Assembly (NCBI GenBank): GCA_025594325.1
Contig: JANHCV010000009.1
Span: forward strand, 744,001-808,000
DNA: 64,000 nt
Direction: 5' to 3'
Source: Blastocladiella emersonii ATCC 22665
Lineage: Eukaryota; Blastocladiomycota; Blastocladiomycetes; Blastocladiales; Blastocladiaceae
Position numbers and translations under genes: made by a program. Below are positions 46,544 to 59,669 of this stretch, one piece after another. Position 1 is the stretch's first letter. Each line of letters begins with the position of its first letter. The notes beneath the pieces are model-generated. The model was not told the origin of the DNA, did no database searches, and saw only the letters and a list, made by a program, of their open reading frames with translations.

Positions 46544-49500
46544 ATGGGCGCCGCCGACGTCAAGAACGAGAAGGCGGCCGAGCTCGACAAGAAGAAGTCG
46601 TCGAGCTTCGTGGTCGACGAGGAGTTCGAGTCGATCGTCAACGACATCGTGCCGACCACGGATGACGTCAACACCCCCTCCCTCACCCTCCGTGTCTGGA
46701 TCATCGGCACGGTCTTCACGGTGGTCCTGGGTGTGCTCAACCAGATCTTTACTTTCCGCACCAACTCGTTCGCGGTCAGTTCGTACGTGTCCGCTGAACC
46801 GATTACGCGCGATTCCGGGACCAAAAGCAGAAAACTGACGGAGATACGCCCGAACGTAGCTATGTTGCTGTCCTGCTGTCGTACCCGATGGGTCTCTTCA
46901 TGGCCAAGGTCATCCCCTCGGTCAAGTTCTCGCTCTTCGGCGTCGAGGTCGACACCAACCCCGGCCCGTTCTCGGTCAAAGAGCACGTCCTGATCGGCAT
47001 CTTCGGCTCGACTGGCGCCGCCGGCATCTACGGTACCGACAACCTCGTTGTGCAGCAGGCCTTCTACAACCTCGATGTCGGCTACTTCTGGGGCCTGCTC
47101 TTCCTGTACACGACCAGTACGCTTGGCTTCGGTATCGCCGGTGTCTGCCGTCGCTTCCTCATCCGCCCCGCGCACATGATCTGGTACGCTCTCTCGCTCG
47201 GTCGCTCGACCTCGGTCTCGGCCCCGCCCCTACCCCTCTCCCCTCGCAGTTTCGACCGCCGAACGATGCTGCACGGGCACGAGCGCACGCTTGCCCACCG
47301 TCGCGCGTCGTTTGCGGTCGAAAATCGGCGGTCCCTCGTCCCCCTGACCTCCGACTGCGACCAAACGCTCACCGCTCGCTCCCCTACCTCCCCCGACCGC
47401 TTTCTTTTCGATGCAGGCCCGCCGTGTTGCCCAGCGTCGCCCTATACACGGCGTTCCATGACGTCAAGGTCGCTGGTGTCGCCGAGGCCGAGGGCAAGCA
47501 CTGGTCGCAGTTCAAGGTGTTCGGCATCGGCGCGCTCGGCATGGCCATCTACCACTTCATCGGCCCCGGTTTCCTCGCCCCCATGCTCGGCTACTTCCCC
47601 ATCCTCTGCTGGATCGCCCCCAACACGGTCCTCGCCAAGTACGGCTCGCCCATGGCCGGCACCGGCATCCTGTCCTTCAACCTCGACTGGACCACCTTCG
47701 GCTCGGCCGCCATGTCGGTCCCCTACTGGTCGGCCGTCAACCAGTTCGTGTCCTACGTGCTCTTCATGTGGATCATCTCGCCCCTGGCCGCCCAGGGCAA
47801 CTGGTTCAACCAGCCGAAGCCGAAGATCTCGCTCAACAGTTCCAAGCTTATGAATAATGCCGGGAAGAAGATTGGAGCTGAAATCCTCGTGGACCCGGCC
47901 ACCAACATCCTCATTGACGAGGTCTACGCTGCCCAGAAGCCGGTACGTTTTTTTTTATGGTGGTTCTCGCGTGGTGGAGGCTCGGGGCCGACCTGGCGAC
48001 CTCCCCGCGTGCCGACCTCGCTCCCTACTTCCCCCGACCTTCCCTAACCCCCTTTTCGTTCGAAAACCTAGGTGTTCATGTCCCCCTTCTTCGCGTGGTC
48101 GTACTTCGGCTCCATGGCCCAGTTCACGTCCTCGATCTCGCACACGGCCGTGTGGTACGGCAAGGACATCGTCAACCGTTTCCGCTACTCGCAGTCGGAC
48201 GCCGACGACCACGACGTGCACTGCCAGCTCATCGACAAGTACCCCGAGGTCCCCGACACCTGGTACTACGGCTTCTTCGTCTTCACGGCTGTCGTCTCGA
48301 TCATCGTCGGCCAGTTCTCGGGCATCCAGACCGAGTGGTGGGTCACCATCCTCGCCATCATCGTCTCGATCCTTGGCACCATCCCCATCTCGGTCGTGTA
48401 CGCCACCGCCGGTGTCGCGCTCTTCATGAACGTCATTGCCGAGTACGTTGCTCTTTTTCTCGCTCGACTCGTCGCCGCACGACGCGCGCGCGCCTCGCCG
48501 AGCTGACGCTGACCCACCTCTCTTGCCTCCACCCACCCAGGTTCATCATCGGTATCATCCTGCCCGGTCGCCCCATCGTCATGATGGCCTTCAAGTGCCT
48601 CGGTGTCACCGTCTCGAACCAGTGCCTCACGCTGCTCTCGGACCTCAAACTCGGCCACTACATGAAGGTCCCGCCTCGCCACGTCTTCATCGTGCAGATC
48701 TTTTCGCAGCTTCTCGCCTGCTTCATCTGCCTCGCGGTCATGGAGTCGTGGATCAAGAACCCCGAGAAGCTCGAGTGGCTCAAGGACAACGGCGGCTCGG
48801 ATGGTCCCGGCAAGGTCTGGGGCGCCACTGGCTGTACGTCTTCTCTCGTCTCTCTCCACGACTTCGACCTCGACCTCCTCTCCACCTCGACCTTCTCTCT
48901 CCACCTCGATCTCCTCGACCTCGGTCTCCTCGACCTCGAGCTCCTCGGGCTGCGCGAGCGCGAGCTCGTGCTGAAACGACGCGACGGTGGCTGCGGTGAC
49001 GCGCCTCGTCTGCTCCGACCACCGACTCCCTCGACTCCCCCACCACTCCCAACACACACTAACTCACCATCAACCACCCAGATAACGTTTATTACAACGC
49101 CTCGCTTATTTGGGGCGCGATTGGCCCGATCCGCTTCTTCTTCGAGTCGGTCTACTCGCCCATCATCATTGGCGGTCTCGTCGCCGGTGCCGTGCTCCCG
49201 ATCATCTTCCGTGTGTGCGCCATGTTCATTCCCGGCATCCCGTGGCACCTGTTCCACGCGTCGCTGCTGTTCACGGTCGGCTCGCCCGGTTCCAACCAGT
49301 CGTTCGTGCTGTCGTCGTTCCTCGTCTCGACCTTCTTCCAGTTCTACATGTACCGCTGGCACTCGGGCTGGTGGCGCCGCAACAACTACGTCCTGGCCAC
49401 GGCTTTCGACGTCGGTGCCGCCCTGGTCGCCATCATTATCACCTTCGTCATCGCCGACAACGGTATCACGGCGCCCGTCTGGCTCCTGTCGCCCGACGCC

Positions 49501-49557
49501 GAGAACCCCGACGAGATGTACGGTCCCTACGGTGACTGGTGCCACTTCGAGGCGTAA
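46544..49557 (+). CDS. Oligopeptide transporter, OPT family
   Basis: Proton-coupled uptake of small peptides or peptide-like metal chelates at the plasma membrane. Exons 46544-46782, 46860-47183, 47417-47942, 48072-48442, 48541-48833 and 49082-49557 sum to 2229 nt (742 residues), phases closing. Family motifs are visible: FTFRTNSFAVSSYVAVLLSY, DTNPGPFSVKEH, GFGIAGVCRRFLIRPAHMIW, TAFHDV, CWIAPNTVLAKYGSPMAGTG, ERGRP-like ILPGRPIVMMAFK, and GPIRFF near the end; many hydrophobic helices fit the 12-16 segments of OPTs. The N-terminus is acidic and cytosolic. Two introns are long for this genome (233 and 248 nt), and the last contains repeated cctcgacct elements. It resembles fungal Opt2/ISP4-type transporters; substrate unknown. 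Confidence 0.92.
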
Positions 49558-50544
49558 GCGCTCGCGTGGTGCACCTCCCGCCCATCATCCTCTCGCAGGT
49601 TTGTCGAGCAATTTTCCCCACCTTTGATCTTTCCACCCTTGTCCTATATATACACGCTCGCTACTGCACCGTTTTTGCATAAACTACCTGCTACTCCATC
49701 CTCGTCCCTGTCCTGGTCTCGCTAAGGTTCGCTTGAGGTTTTGCTCCTGGCTTTGAGCGACGTTTCCTTGTCGCTGATCGTCGCCTAGCTAGCTGTCTCG
49801 CTCGCCTGCCATGACGCTGGTCGATCGAGTAGTAGCTCGAGTCGCACCGGCCCGCCGAGAACAGCTGCGTTGGCTGCCTCCGCCGTGAGGTTGGTTACGT
49901 GATGGCCGCTGTGATGGCCACGACCGCGGCCACGTTTCGCCACGCACCTTGAGCAAGTTGATTCCCACTCAGCAAATTCAGCTCTAGCTCGAACCGTACT
50001 ACGCGAAATGATACTTTGAAGAGTTCCCCTGTTGAGACGGGCATCACGGCTCAACGATGTGTCTTCGAAGTCCGCTCCTCACCACGAGCGCGAAGAAGCG
50101 ACGCGAGCTCATGTGACGCTTAAAATGAACGACGCGTCAACATCGCCACCTCGCCGCCCAACTCGGGCATCCCACGCTCCCCCTCCCATGCATTTTTCGG
50201 AGCCCATAACCTGCTGCAACATGTATATCGACACTTCTAAGACGCATTGGTCCACTCTTCGCGCGCACAACTTGGGGTCGACCAGCCGCCGTCCCGGCCC
50301 GGCGCGCTCAACGAGAACGCCGTGTACTTGGTACTCGCCGCGAGCGCAACTCGCTTCCTCTATCGAACTGTACGTTAAGCATGACTCGCACACAACCTTA
50401 TCGTGTCGGTGGGTCCCACGAGATGCTGCTCAACAGCGGCGTCACGGTTCCCCAGCTAGGACACCGCTTTCTTTGTGCCTGCGAGACTCACCGACCTCCT
50501 GCATCGTTTCCGAAACGTCTAGTTCGTCATTTCCGTCCCTTTGG
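49558..50544. other. Intergenic region downstream of OPT
   Basis: 987 bp between the OPT stop and the first recognisable acetyl-CoA carboxylase sequence. It has AT-richer sequence with cctatatatacac at about 49643, probably the OPT 3' UTR. I find no remnant of the missing carboxylase N-terminus and no other gene. Confidence 0.4.
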
Positions 50545-53500
50545 CAGCGCTGAGTACGTCCGCATGGTCGACGGCGTCATCTCGGTCTTTGGTGGCTTCG
50601 ACACCATCTGCTACTACTCCAACGTCGACCTGATCGTCGAGCTCGCCGATTCGGCCGGCGTCGACGCCGTGTGAGCCGTTTTTGGCCACGCCTCCGAGAT
50701 CCGGCGCCTACCCGACCGCCTCGACGAGAAGGGGATCGTCTTCATCGACCCGCAGGCAACGCCATGCGCGCCTTCGGCGACAAGATCTCCTCCACCATCG
50801 TCGCCCAGTCCGCCAACGTCCCCACCTTGGGCTGGTCCGGCGACGGGCTCGTCACCGACGCCCGCAACGCCGACGGCATGATCGACGTTCCCGAGGACCT
50901 GTATCTCAAGGCCTGCGTCACCGACGTCGAGCAGGCCATCGAGGTCGCGGACTGCGTGGGCTACCCGCTCAAAGTACGCTAATTCTCCTGTTTTTCTGAC
51001 GCACGACCGACCAGCTCGCTCACCCTCGCACCCTCCCCCCCAAAACCAATAGATCAAGGCGTCCGAGGGCGGCGGCGGCAAGGGCATCCGCAAGGTCACG
51101 GACCCGTCGCAGTTCCGCGCCGCGTTCGCGCAGGTCGCCGCCGAGGTGCAGGGCTCGCACATCTTCCTCATGCGCCTGGCGTCCAACGCGCGCCAGCTCG
51201 AGGTCCGGATCCTCGCCGACGCCTACGGCAACGCCATCTCGCTGTTCGGCCGCAACTGCTCGGCCCAGCGCCGCCACCAGAAGATCCTCGAGGGGGCCCC
51301 CGTCACCATCGCCGACCCGGCCATCTCCGAGGACATGGAGATGTCGGCCGTCCTCCTCGCCAAGCTCGTTGGCTACGTCAACGCCGGCACCGCCGAGTTC
51401 CTCTACGACGTGGACAGCAACAAGTACTACTTCCTCGAGCGCAACCCGCGCCCGCAGGTCGAGCACTCGACCACCGAGATGGTGTTCGGAGTCAACATCT
51501 CCGCGGCGCAGCTGCAGGTCGCCATGGACATCCCGCTGCACCGGATCTCGCCCGTGTGCATGCTGTACGGGCTGCAGCCGCACACCACGTCCGAAATCGA
51601 CTTCCACTTCGACAACCCGCAGTCGCTGACGATCCAGCGCAAGCCGGCGCCAACGGGCCACGTCATCGCGTGCCGCATCACGGCCGAGAACCCGGACGCC
51701 GGGTTCAAGCCGTCGGGCGGGCACCTCGTCGAGCTCAACTTCCGGTCGTCGACGGACGTGTGGGGGCTACTTCTCCGTGTCGGCCAACGGCGGGCTGCAC
51801 GAGTTTGCCGACTCGCAGTTCGGCCACGTGTTCGCGTACTTCCACGACCGCCACCCGTTACGCCGCAACATGATCATGACGCCCAAGGAGCTGCGCATCC
51901 GCGGCGACTTCCGCACGAACGTCGAGTACCTGATCACGCTGCTTGAGACGGACGAGTTCGCCAACAACCACTTCTCGACCGAGTGGCTCGACGCCCGCAT
52001 CCAGCAGAAGCTCACGGCCGAGCGGCACGACCGATGGGTCTCGGTCGTCACGGGCGCCGCCACCATGGTCTTCCTCGCCGCCGAGGATCAGAAGGCCCAG
52101 TTCCTCAAGTCGCTCGACAAGAGCCAGGTGCCCACGCTCGCCGGCATCAATGACGAGTTCTCGACCTCGTTCATCTTCGACGGCGTCCGCTACGACATTG
52201 CCCCGTGATGCTCACCGCGCGCGACCTGCTCGTTCTGCGCCTCAACGACTCGCACGTCGTGGTCCGTACCCCCGCCCTGCCCGACGGCGGCGTCCTCGTC
52301 ACCTACGCGCAAGGGTCTCACGTCACGTACGCTTCCGACAACGTGGCCAGCACCCGCATGTCCATCAACGGGCGCACCGTGGTCCTCGAGCAGGAGGCGG
52401 ACCCGACGCAGCTGCGGTCGCCGTCGCCGTCGCCCGGCAAGCTCGTGCGCTGGCTCATCCCCAACGCCGGCCACGTCGACACCGGCCAGGCGTTCGCCGA
52501 GATCGGGGTCATGAAGATGATCATGCCGCTCGTCACCACCGACGCCGGCACCTTTGCGCCTGGCCGCAAGCAGCCCGGCTCGCCCATCGCCGCCGGCGAG
52601 ATCCTCGCCGTCCTCGAGCTCGACGGCATGTCGCAGGTCAAGACCGCTGAGGTGAGCGTCGAGCCGTTCCCGTCGTCGATCGCCAGCTCGACGTGGTCGG
52701 CCTCGCTCGAGCGAGGCCGAAATGCGCGGTTTGCTGCTGTGCTCCTGTCGGCCGCCACCGCCACGGCCGCGCCCCTGGCCTCGGCCGTCGTCGTCCTCGT
52801 CGGCAAGGCCAACAAGGCGCACTAGCGGTACCTCGACCTGCAGCAGGTGCTCGACCTGGCCGTCGACGGTTTCAAGCAGGTGCAGCCTGTCGCGTCGCTG
52901 CTGGCCGCGTACCTCGACGTGATCCACCGCCCCGAGCTCCCGTTCCTCCACACGGCGCAGGTCCTCGGCAGCTACCACGGCCGGCTGCCCAACGGGCTCG
53001 AGGGCAAGCTGCTCGACCTCAACTCGACCGCGTCCACCGAGACCACGCCGTTCCCTGCGGCCGAGCAGCCGCGCTCCTCGCCACGGTGCCCGACCAGGCT
53101 GCCATCGCGCCGATCCTCGAGGTCGTCCGCAGGTACGAGGCGGGTGCCGACGCGCACGCGGTCGACGGTTCTACGTGTTCGAGTCGCCGTTCATGTTGGG
53201 CGGAGACGCTGTCCACATCGAGAAGCGGTGCTAAAGCTCCGCACCCGCATGGAGCTCGAGGCGCAATACTGGACGTGCTTCTCGCGCTCGCGCGCCGCGT
53301 GGAAGGGTAAGGCGATCGGCGTGGTCCTCGACCTCGTCGCCGCCCAGCGCTCGGTCCTCGCCCGCTCGCCCAACGTCCAGAAGCAGCACACGGCGCTGCA
53401 CCAGCTCGCCGAGCTCGGCGGCACCGCGGCCGTCTCGGTCGCCGCCAAGGCCAAGGGCGCCCCAGTCGGTCTAGCTCCGCGCCCGTGCGCTGCTGATCGC

Positions 53501-56496
53501 GATGCAGCTGCCCGGGTTCGACGAGCGGTACCGCCAGTTCCGTGACGTGGCGCGCGCCGTCGCGGGGCTGCCCGAGGCGTCGCCTGCCGCGCGCGAGGAG
53601 GCCTTGAACCTGATCAACTCGCCCTTCTCCATCTTCGACGTGCTCCCCTCGCTCTTCTACGAGCACGACGTGCCCGCCGTCGACCGCCTTATCGCCCTCG
53701 ACATGTACGTGCGCCGCGCCTACAACACGTACCGCGTCCACGCCGTCAAGAAGCGCGACGCGTTTCTCGTCTCGCTCGTTGAGTGGCAGTTCCAGGTCTC
53801 CGCTCACGACCTCGGGATCGGGAACGCGTCGACCGCCGCCGCCGGTGGGTCAGCGTACGACAACCTGCGCGCCGCGTCGGTCTCGAACGTGACGCTCATG
53901 GTCAAGCGCGTCGAACTCGGCCCCGTCCGCGTCGGCATCATGGCCGCCGTCTGCGACGCCGCCGAGCTCCAGCTGCACCTGCCCGGGATTCTCGCGCTGT
54001 TCCCGCAGGTCCAGGCCAAGAAGCTCGGCCGCACCGAGCCGTGGCACGTGCTCAACGTCGCGATCGAGGTGCCTGCGGCCAACACCTGGGACGACGAGGC
54101 CGACGGCGCTGAAACCGACGCGGCGCTGTCGTCGCTGTTCGGGTCGCTCCTGACGTTGTCGACGGCGGCGCTCAGGTCGCGCGGGATCCGCCGCGTCACC
54201 ATGGTCGTGTACCGCAAGGGCCAGTACCCGCGGTACTTCACGTACGGCGAACGGCTGGCGTTCGGCGAGGACGCGACGATCCGCAACATCGAGCCGTCCG
54301 TCGCACGCGTTGCAGCTCGAGCTGTACCGGCTCGCGCGCTTCAACCTCGTGCCCGTCGCCACGCCTACCAATCGCAGCATCCACGTCTGCCACGCCGTCG
54401 GCAAGGACAACGCGCTCAACTCGCGGTTCTTCCTCCGCGCCCTGGTCCGCCCCGGCGGCCCCACGCCCAGCGTCGGTGAGCGGTGGACAGTCGAGTACCC
54501 CACGGCCGATTCCAACGGGATCCTCATCGACACGCTCAACGAGCTCGAGCTCGCGGCCGAGCGGTTCCCAAACACCGACTACAACCACCTGTTCCTCAGC
54601 TTCCTGCCCGAGCTCCCCGTGTCGCCCAACGAGGTGCAGGACTCGTTCGCCGGGTTCTTGATGCGCTACGGCAAGCGGCTGTGGAAGCTGCACATCACGA
54701 GTGCCGAGGTCCGGTTCCTGTGCCACCTGCCGACCACCGGCGCCGAGACCACCACGTGCCGGTTCTCTGTGTCGAACTTGTCTGGGGTGATCAAGGCCGA
54801 GCGGCACCGCGAGGTCAAGGACGACCGCGGGCGCGTCGTGCTGCACACCGAGGGCACGTCGTCCGCGTCGGGCAAGGGCGAGCACCACCTCGCGCCCGCC
54901 GACTGGGCGTACCCGAACAAGGAGAAGGTGCAGCCCAGGCGGCACCGCGCCCACGTCATGGGCACCACCTACATCTACGACTACCTCGACCTCGTCCACG
55001 AGGCCCTCGCCCAGCAGTGGGCGCGGTACCCGCACCTCGCGCGGCCCGCCGGCAACCTCGTCGACGCCGTCGAGCTCGTCCTCGGCAAGGACGGCGCCCT
55101 GTGCAAGGTCGCCCGCCCGATCGGCTCCAACACGTGCGGCATGGTCGCGTGGCTCGTCGAGATGAGGACGCCCGAGTGCCCGCGCAGCCGGTTCATGGTC
55201 CTGATCGCCAACGATATCACCTTCGCCATCGGCTCGTTCGGCCCGCAGGAGGACGACGTGTTCGCCGCCGCGTCCAAGCTCGCCCGCGAGCTCGGCGTCC
55301 TGCGCATCTACGTGTCCGCCAACTCGAGCGTGCGTATTGGTCTCGCCGACGAGGTCCTCGCCGCGTACCGCATCGCGTGGGTCGACCCGCGCGACCCCGC
55401 GCTCGGGTTCAAGTATCTGTAACTCACGCCCGAGGACTACGTCCGCCTGCGCGACTCGGTCACAGTCGAGCGCCTCGTTGACGACGACACGGGCGAGACG
55501 CACATGCGCATCGTCGACGTGATCGGGATCAAGGACGGGCTCGGCGTCAAGAACCTCATGGGCTCGGGCCTGATCGCCGGCGAGGCGTCGGCCGCATACG
55601 ACGAGATCTTCACGGCCACGCTCGTCGCGTGCCGCTCTGTTGGCATCGGCGCGTCCCTGGTGCGCCTCGGCCAGCGCGCGATCCAGTGCGACGGCCAGCC
55701 CATCATCCTCACGGGCGCCGCGGCCCTCAACAAGGTAATCGGCCGCGACGTGTATTCGTCCAACCTGCAGCTCGGCGGCGTCCAAATCGTGATCGGCAAC
55801 GGCATCTCGCACCTCACCTCCATCGATCCGCTGCACGGTGTCGCCCAGATCATCCAGTGGCTCAGCTACGTCCCCGCCCACCGCGGCGCGCCGCTCCCGA
55901 TCCTCCAGGCGCCCATCAGCAACCCGGCGGCGATTGCCGCCGCGCACCCGGCCTCGGCCTTCTCGACCACGGCTTCCTCGGTCGCGGACGGCGCCGCCGG
56001 CGACGCCGCCTCGTACCAGTTCGACGAGGCCGACCGCGACATTGATTTCGCGCCGACCAGGTCGCTGCACGACCAGCGCCGCATGCTGCACGGGCACCGC
56101 GACGAGTCGGGCGCGTGGGTCGGCGGGTTCTTCGACCGCGGCTCATGGATGGAGACCATGGACGGGTGGAGCAAGACGGTCGTGGTCGGCCGCGGCCGCC
56201 TCGGCGGTGTTCCCGTCGGCGCGATCGCCGTCGAGACGCGCACCGTCGAGGCCGTGATCCCCGCAGACCCGGCGAACCCGGACTCGGCCGAGACTATCGT
56301 CGAGCCGCCCGGCGTGTGGACGCCCGCGTCCGCGTACAAGACGGCACAGGCGATCCGCGATCTCGGCCGCGAGGCTCTCCCGCTGCTCACCTTCGCCAAC
56401 TGGCGCGGGTTCTCGGGCGGCCAGCGCGACATGTTCGACACCATCCTCAAGTTTGGCAGCTACATTGTCGACGCGCTGCGCACTTACCGCGCGTAG
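50545..56496 (+). pseudogene. ACC1: Acetyl-CoA carboxylase pseudogene, truncated at both ends
   Basis: Remnant of the multidomain enzyme that makes malonyl-CoA. Present in order: most of biotin carboxylase (from AEYVRM, with [13 protein letters not shown] and [10 protein letters not shown]), the biotin carboxyl carrier region (GVMKM instead of EVMKM), the central domain, and most of the carboxyltransferase (GMVAWLVEMRTPECP to FANWRGFSGGQRDMFD). About 95 N-terminal and roughly 190 C-terminal residues are missing. Lesions: TGA at 50672 replaces the Trp of AVWAGWGHAS, TAG at 52823, TAA at 55420, and at least six frameshifts (near 50753, 51765, 52203, 53050, 53170 and 54305). Conserved sites have decayed too (ELNPRLQVEH now [10 protein letters not shown]). 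An intron (50974-51052) is retained, so the copy arose by DNA duplication, not retrotransposition. A functional gene must exist elsewhere. Confidence 0.93.
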
Positions 56497-56730
56497 CGCG
56501 ACTGGCCATGGCGGCTAGTGGGTTAGCTGAGCTGGCTGCGGCTCGGGTCATTGAGTAGTACACAATTCTCAAGCACATGGCTGCAGTTCGCTAAGGCCTG
56601 ACGAATCGACAGGTAACCGAGGCGGGCGGCGAGATGAGCAACGCGGTGTTCGCCGCATTGGGCTCGCTGCTCTGCTCGCCGCTTGAACGCACCACTGCGC
56701 GCTTGCGAGGGGGCTACTCTCGCTCTCCCC

Positions 56731-56736
56731 ATATAA
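56731..56736 (+). promoter_or_regulatory. TATA-like element upstream of member E
   Basis: ccatataacc context, 36-41 bases before the ATG at 56772. The element is compatible with a promoter of the F-box-like gene E; no similar box is seen upstream of members A, B or D. Confidence 0.35.
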
Positions 56737-56771
56737 CCCCGCCAGCGCAGCTCACTTAATAACTCACTGCA

Positions 56772-59120
56772 ATGAATCTAATGAAGCCTCGGGACCCCAC
56801 TCTTTGCGACCTTCCGACCGAGGTGCTCGAGCCAGTTCTGCAGCTCGCGCACCCGCGCTCCATCGTGTGTGCCGCGGGGCCTGAGCTCTGCGCCGCTGTG
56901 CGCTCCGGCCCCGTCGTTCGGTCGTGGCTGTCGCGGGTCTTGCGCCAGGACGTCCAATCCGGATGCGTGGCCAAGTCTGCAGGTTGAATTATCGTCATTA
57001 TCCGACCGATCTCGGCTTGTACTTTGAACACAACATCCGGAGCGGTCCTCGTCGGCTCCGCACGCAGGGTCCTCCTGCGTCCGCCAAAGGCCTTCTCAAA
57101 TCGGCGGCAGCTACCGCTCTCATTGACCAGCTTCTCGATCTCGCGCTGGACAAGCTACGCTTGGACCTTGACGATAACGTCGTGCTTGCTAAGATTTCAG
57201 CTACCATCCTCAAGGCATTCCGCGTGCTTCGCAATGCTGTCAAATCGACCAAGTCATACGTTAACTGCTTCGAGCACCCAGGCGCGTCGCTTGTGCAGCT
57301 CCTGCTTCATTGCACGCGTCACCTTGACGTCGCCGAGTACGCGCACGTCATCGCGCGTGTTTTCACTCGTCTTCCGCAGCTTTTATTGGCCAAGCTCAAG
57401 CTCCGCGCCTGGGTCTCGCACACTTGGGCGTCGCGTCTTGCTCTCGACAAGTTCACTTTGCAGGGCAGCAACAACGACCCGGACATGTCGCTGACCAACT
57501 TCCTCGCTTACTACGCTGCGCATCTCTGGTCGCCCAAAATCATCGACGTGCTCCACGCCAATTCGAGGCTCGGGCTTCAACGTCTGCGGATTACCGAGCT
57601 GCTGCGCACCAACCATGGCATGTCACAGCTGCTCTCAATGCTCCCGATCAAATCCGACGAGCCGGGTGACCAAGACGTTATCGACACGCTCAATTGGCTT
57701 CTCGGTGCACAATGGTGTGAGAGGACGTTGACCTTTTACGGCGGCAAGCACCTGTTTGTTTGGCTTGCGATACTCAACTACGCCGCCGCCCTCCGCCACG
57801 CTATTGCATGCAGGCATGGCGACGCGTTGCTCGAAGTGAATCGTTGTAGTCAACAATCAGGCCTCGCGGCATTCCTTAACAACAAGCACCAGCTCAGCGC
57901 CGGTGTCGTCAAAGTACTTGATGACCATTTAAACTTGAATGGAAAATTTTGGGTTCGACAGCTTGAAAAGGCCTTCAGGCATTGTCACGGCATTCATCAC
58001 AAAACGCGCGTCAAGTTCATTGTTAAGCAACTTGGGCACCGGCTGCGTAGCGTGCTTGCGAGCGGTATGCTGATCCATCATCTGCTCTTTGGTTCCCATT
58101 GAAGGTCACTAACATGACATGTCCCCGTTCGGCTAGCTTTTTTTTGAATTTCTTCCTTACAACTGCATGGGTCTCCATCGGAGTCATGTTCTTGTTTTGG
58201 CCCAGACCCACTTTTCCCCTGACCAGCTACTTCGGTTCCTAGGCACGCTGGTGGATCAAATGTGCTGCTTCATCACGAACGATCTCTCAGGCAGCTTTGA
58301 AGTGCGCATGCATTGCGCCACGAAGGAGTTTGATGATGATGCAGCCAACATGGCTCTAGCCGTTATCTTTCGCAGCGAAGACCTTCCCGACGGCGCTCTC
58401 TGGCCCATATTCCTTCTGGCCAACGCTTTCGTCTCGCGTTACGGACCACTCGAGTGCACCGCCCTCGCGTGGGTTCCCGTAGCCGCTTTTCGCGACCCAG
58501 CCACCCGCGACCGCGCGTGCGAGTGGATTCGCACCGAGGAAACGGCACCGCTTCTTCTCGCCGCCATGCTCCACGCACAGCATCGTGGCCGTGTTGGCGT
58601 CCACGCAGCCGTCCACCTGAACACGTTCCGCAATGCGTGCTCCAAATGCCCGCTTTTCGGACAGCGTGCCTGGCTTCGCACAATGTCCGATCTCATTGCC
58701 ATCGACTCAGCCGCGGTGCGCACAATCGTGCCGAAACTTGGACGTGCGCTCTGTGCGGCACTTGAGGGCATTCCAGATCTCGCCAAGTCTGATTCGCGTG
58801 CCGAAGATTGTCACGGCGCATGCGACACACTCAAACACCCGATGCTCGCCATGATCCAGCTGCTGCTTCGCGCTGATCTTGCGGGCGCGCTGGACATGCT
58901 CGCGAGCACCGAGTTGCACGGCGGCGAGATTCCACTTTCCGTGTGGCGCGCGATCGACGCAGGCGCGCTTGACAGTGTCAAGGGCACCGAGTGGATCGTT
59001 CGGACCGTCTCGAACCTCAAGGAGTCGACCGGTTCCAGCGGCGTCAATCTGGCCTTCAAGCGCGAACTTCGGCGCGTTGCCCCGCTGACCATGTCGAGCA
59101 GCGGGTTTCCTGCACTTTGA
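56772..59120 (+). pseudogene. F-box-like family member E, two frameshifts
   Basis: Subfamily II member. The start MNLMKPRDPTLCDLPTEVL continues LEPVLQLAHPRSIVCAAG. The frame stops at 56985-56987, while the family sequence goes on in another frame as NYRHYPTDLGLYFEHN, so one base was lost or gained near 56970. The second reading frame is then open to the family intron (58065-58136, gtatgc...ctag, phase 1). Directly after the acceptor a run of eight T (58138-58145) throws the frame, and the family sequence resumes (HVLVLAQTHFSPDQLLRF, ALAWVPVAAFRDPATRDRA, CSKCPLFGQRAWLRTMSDL, VWRAIDAGALDSVKGTEW) to a TGA at 59118. Both lesions are single-base; the T8 one could be sequencing error. All motifs are otherwise preserved, so the loss is recent or apparent. 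Confidence 0.65.
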
Positions 59121-59669
59121 GTTGCGTAGTAGTTTTCCTCCTGAATACACAGCATAAAGCATCCCTCGATTTTGGCAGTGAAGTCGTTCCACTCTCAGGC
59201 ACTGTACGAGACTCCACGACGCGTAAGAATGCGCGATCGGGGGACTATTTAGACCGATTTCGGTGTTTATGAGCGCAACTAGAAACGTATCGAGGGCTAA
59301 AGCCCTCTTTCTAGACCGGGTCGCTGCCGGATAGGGTGCCGACGCTCACGTGAGCGCGATCCACGCGAGCGACCCGAAAACGCGTGACAGACGCGTCGTT
59401 TCTCATGTGACTGCTGTGGCGCAACGCGTCCTGGCCTTGCACGTGATCGGCCTCGGCCCAACCCGCGGAAGCGCCGCGCGGCGCCAACCACTCAAGGGCG
59501 AGCGGAGCGCGTTGCACCGACTCGCGTGCTTCGCGAGCTTCTGAGTTCAAGAGGATCGGAGCGATGTGAACGTAGGAGAACGAAAAGTATATCTTTGTGC
59601 GGGAGGAAACAAGAGTCTGCGTGAGCCTGCGCGAGGGGAATGAACAAAGTCGGGGCGGGAGCGAGTGCA
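59121..59669. other. Region between member E and the helicase segment, with palindrome
   Basis: 549 bp without a gene. At 59292-59307 lies the palindromic gagggctaaagccctc, followed by tttctag. A related motif occurs at 63332-63347 in inverted orientation (atcgagggct/aagccc core). Together they bracket the helicase segment. Confidence 0.45.
59292..59307. repeat. Left palindromic boundary motif
   Basis: gagggct-aa-agccctc forms a 7-bp stem. With flanks, atcgagggct-aagccc is shared with the reverse complement of 63334-63351, with two mismatches over about 18 bases. Confidence 0.5.

Noticed and set aside
50545-56496. Functional acetyl-CoA carboxylase with many introns
   Set aside because: Frame changes occur without donor/acceptor pairs, stops fall inside conserved blocks, invariant residues have changed, and both ends are missing.
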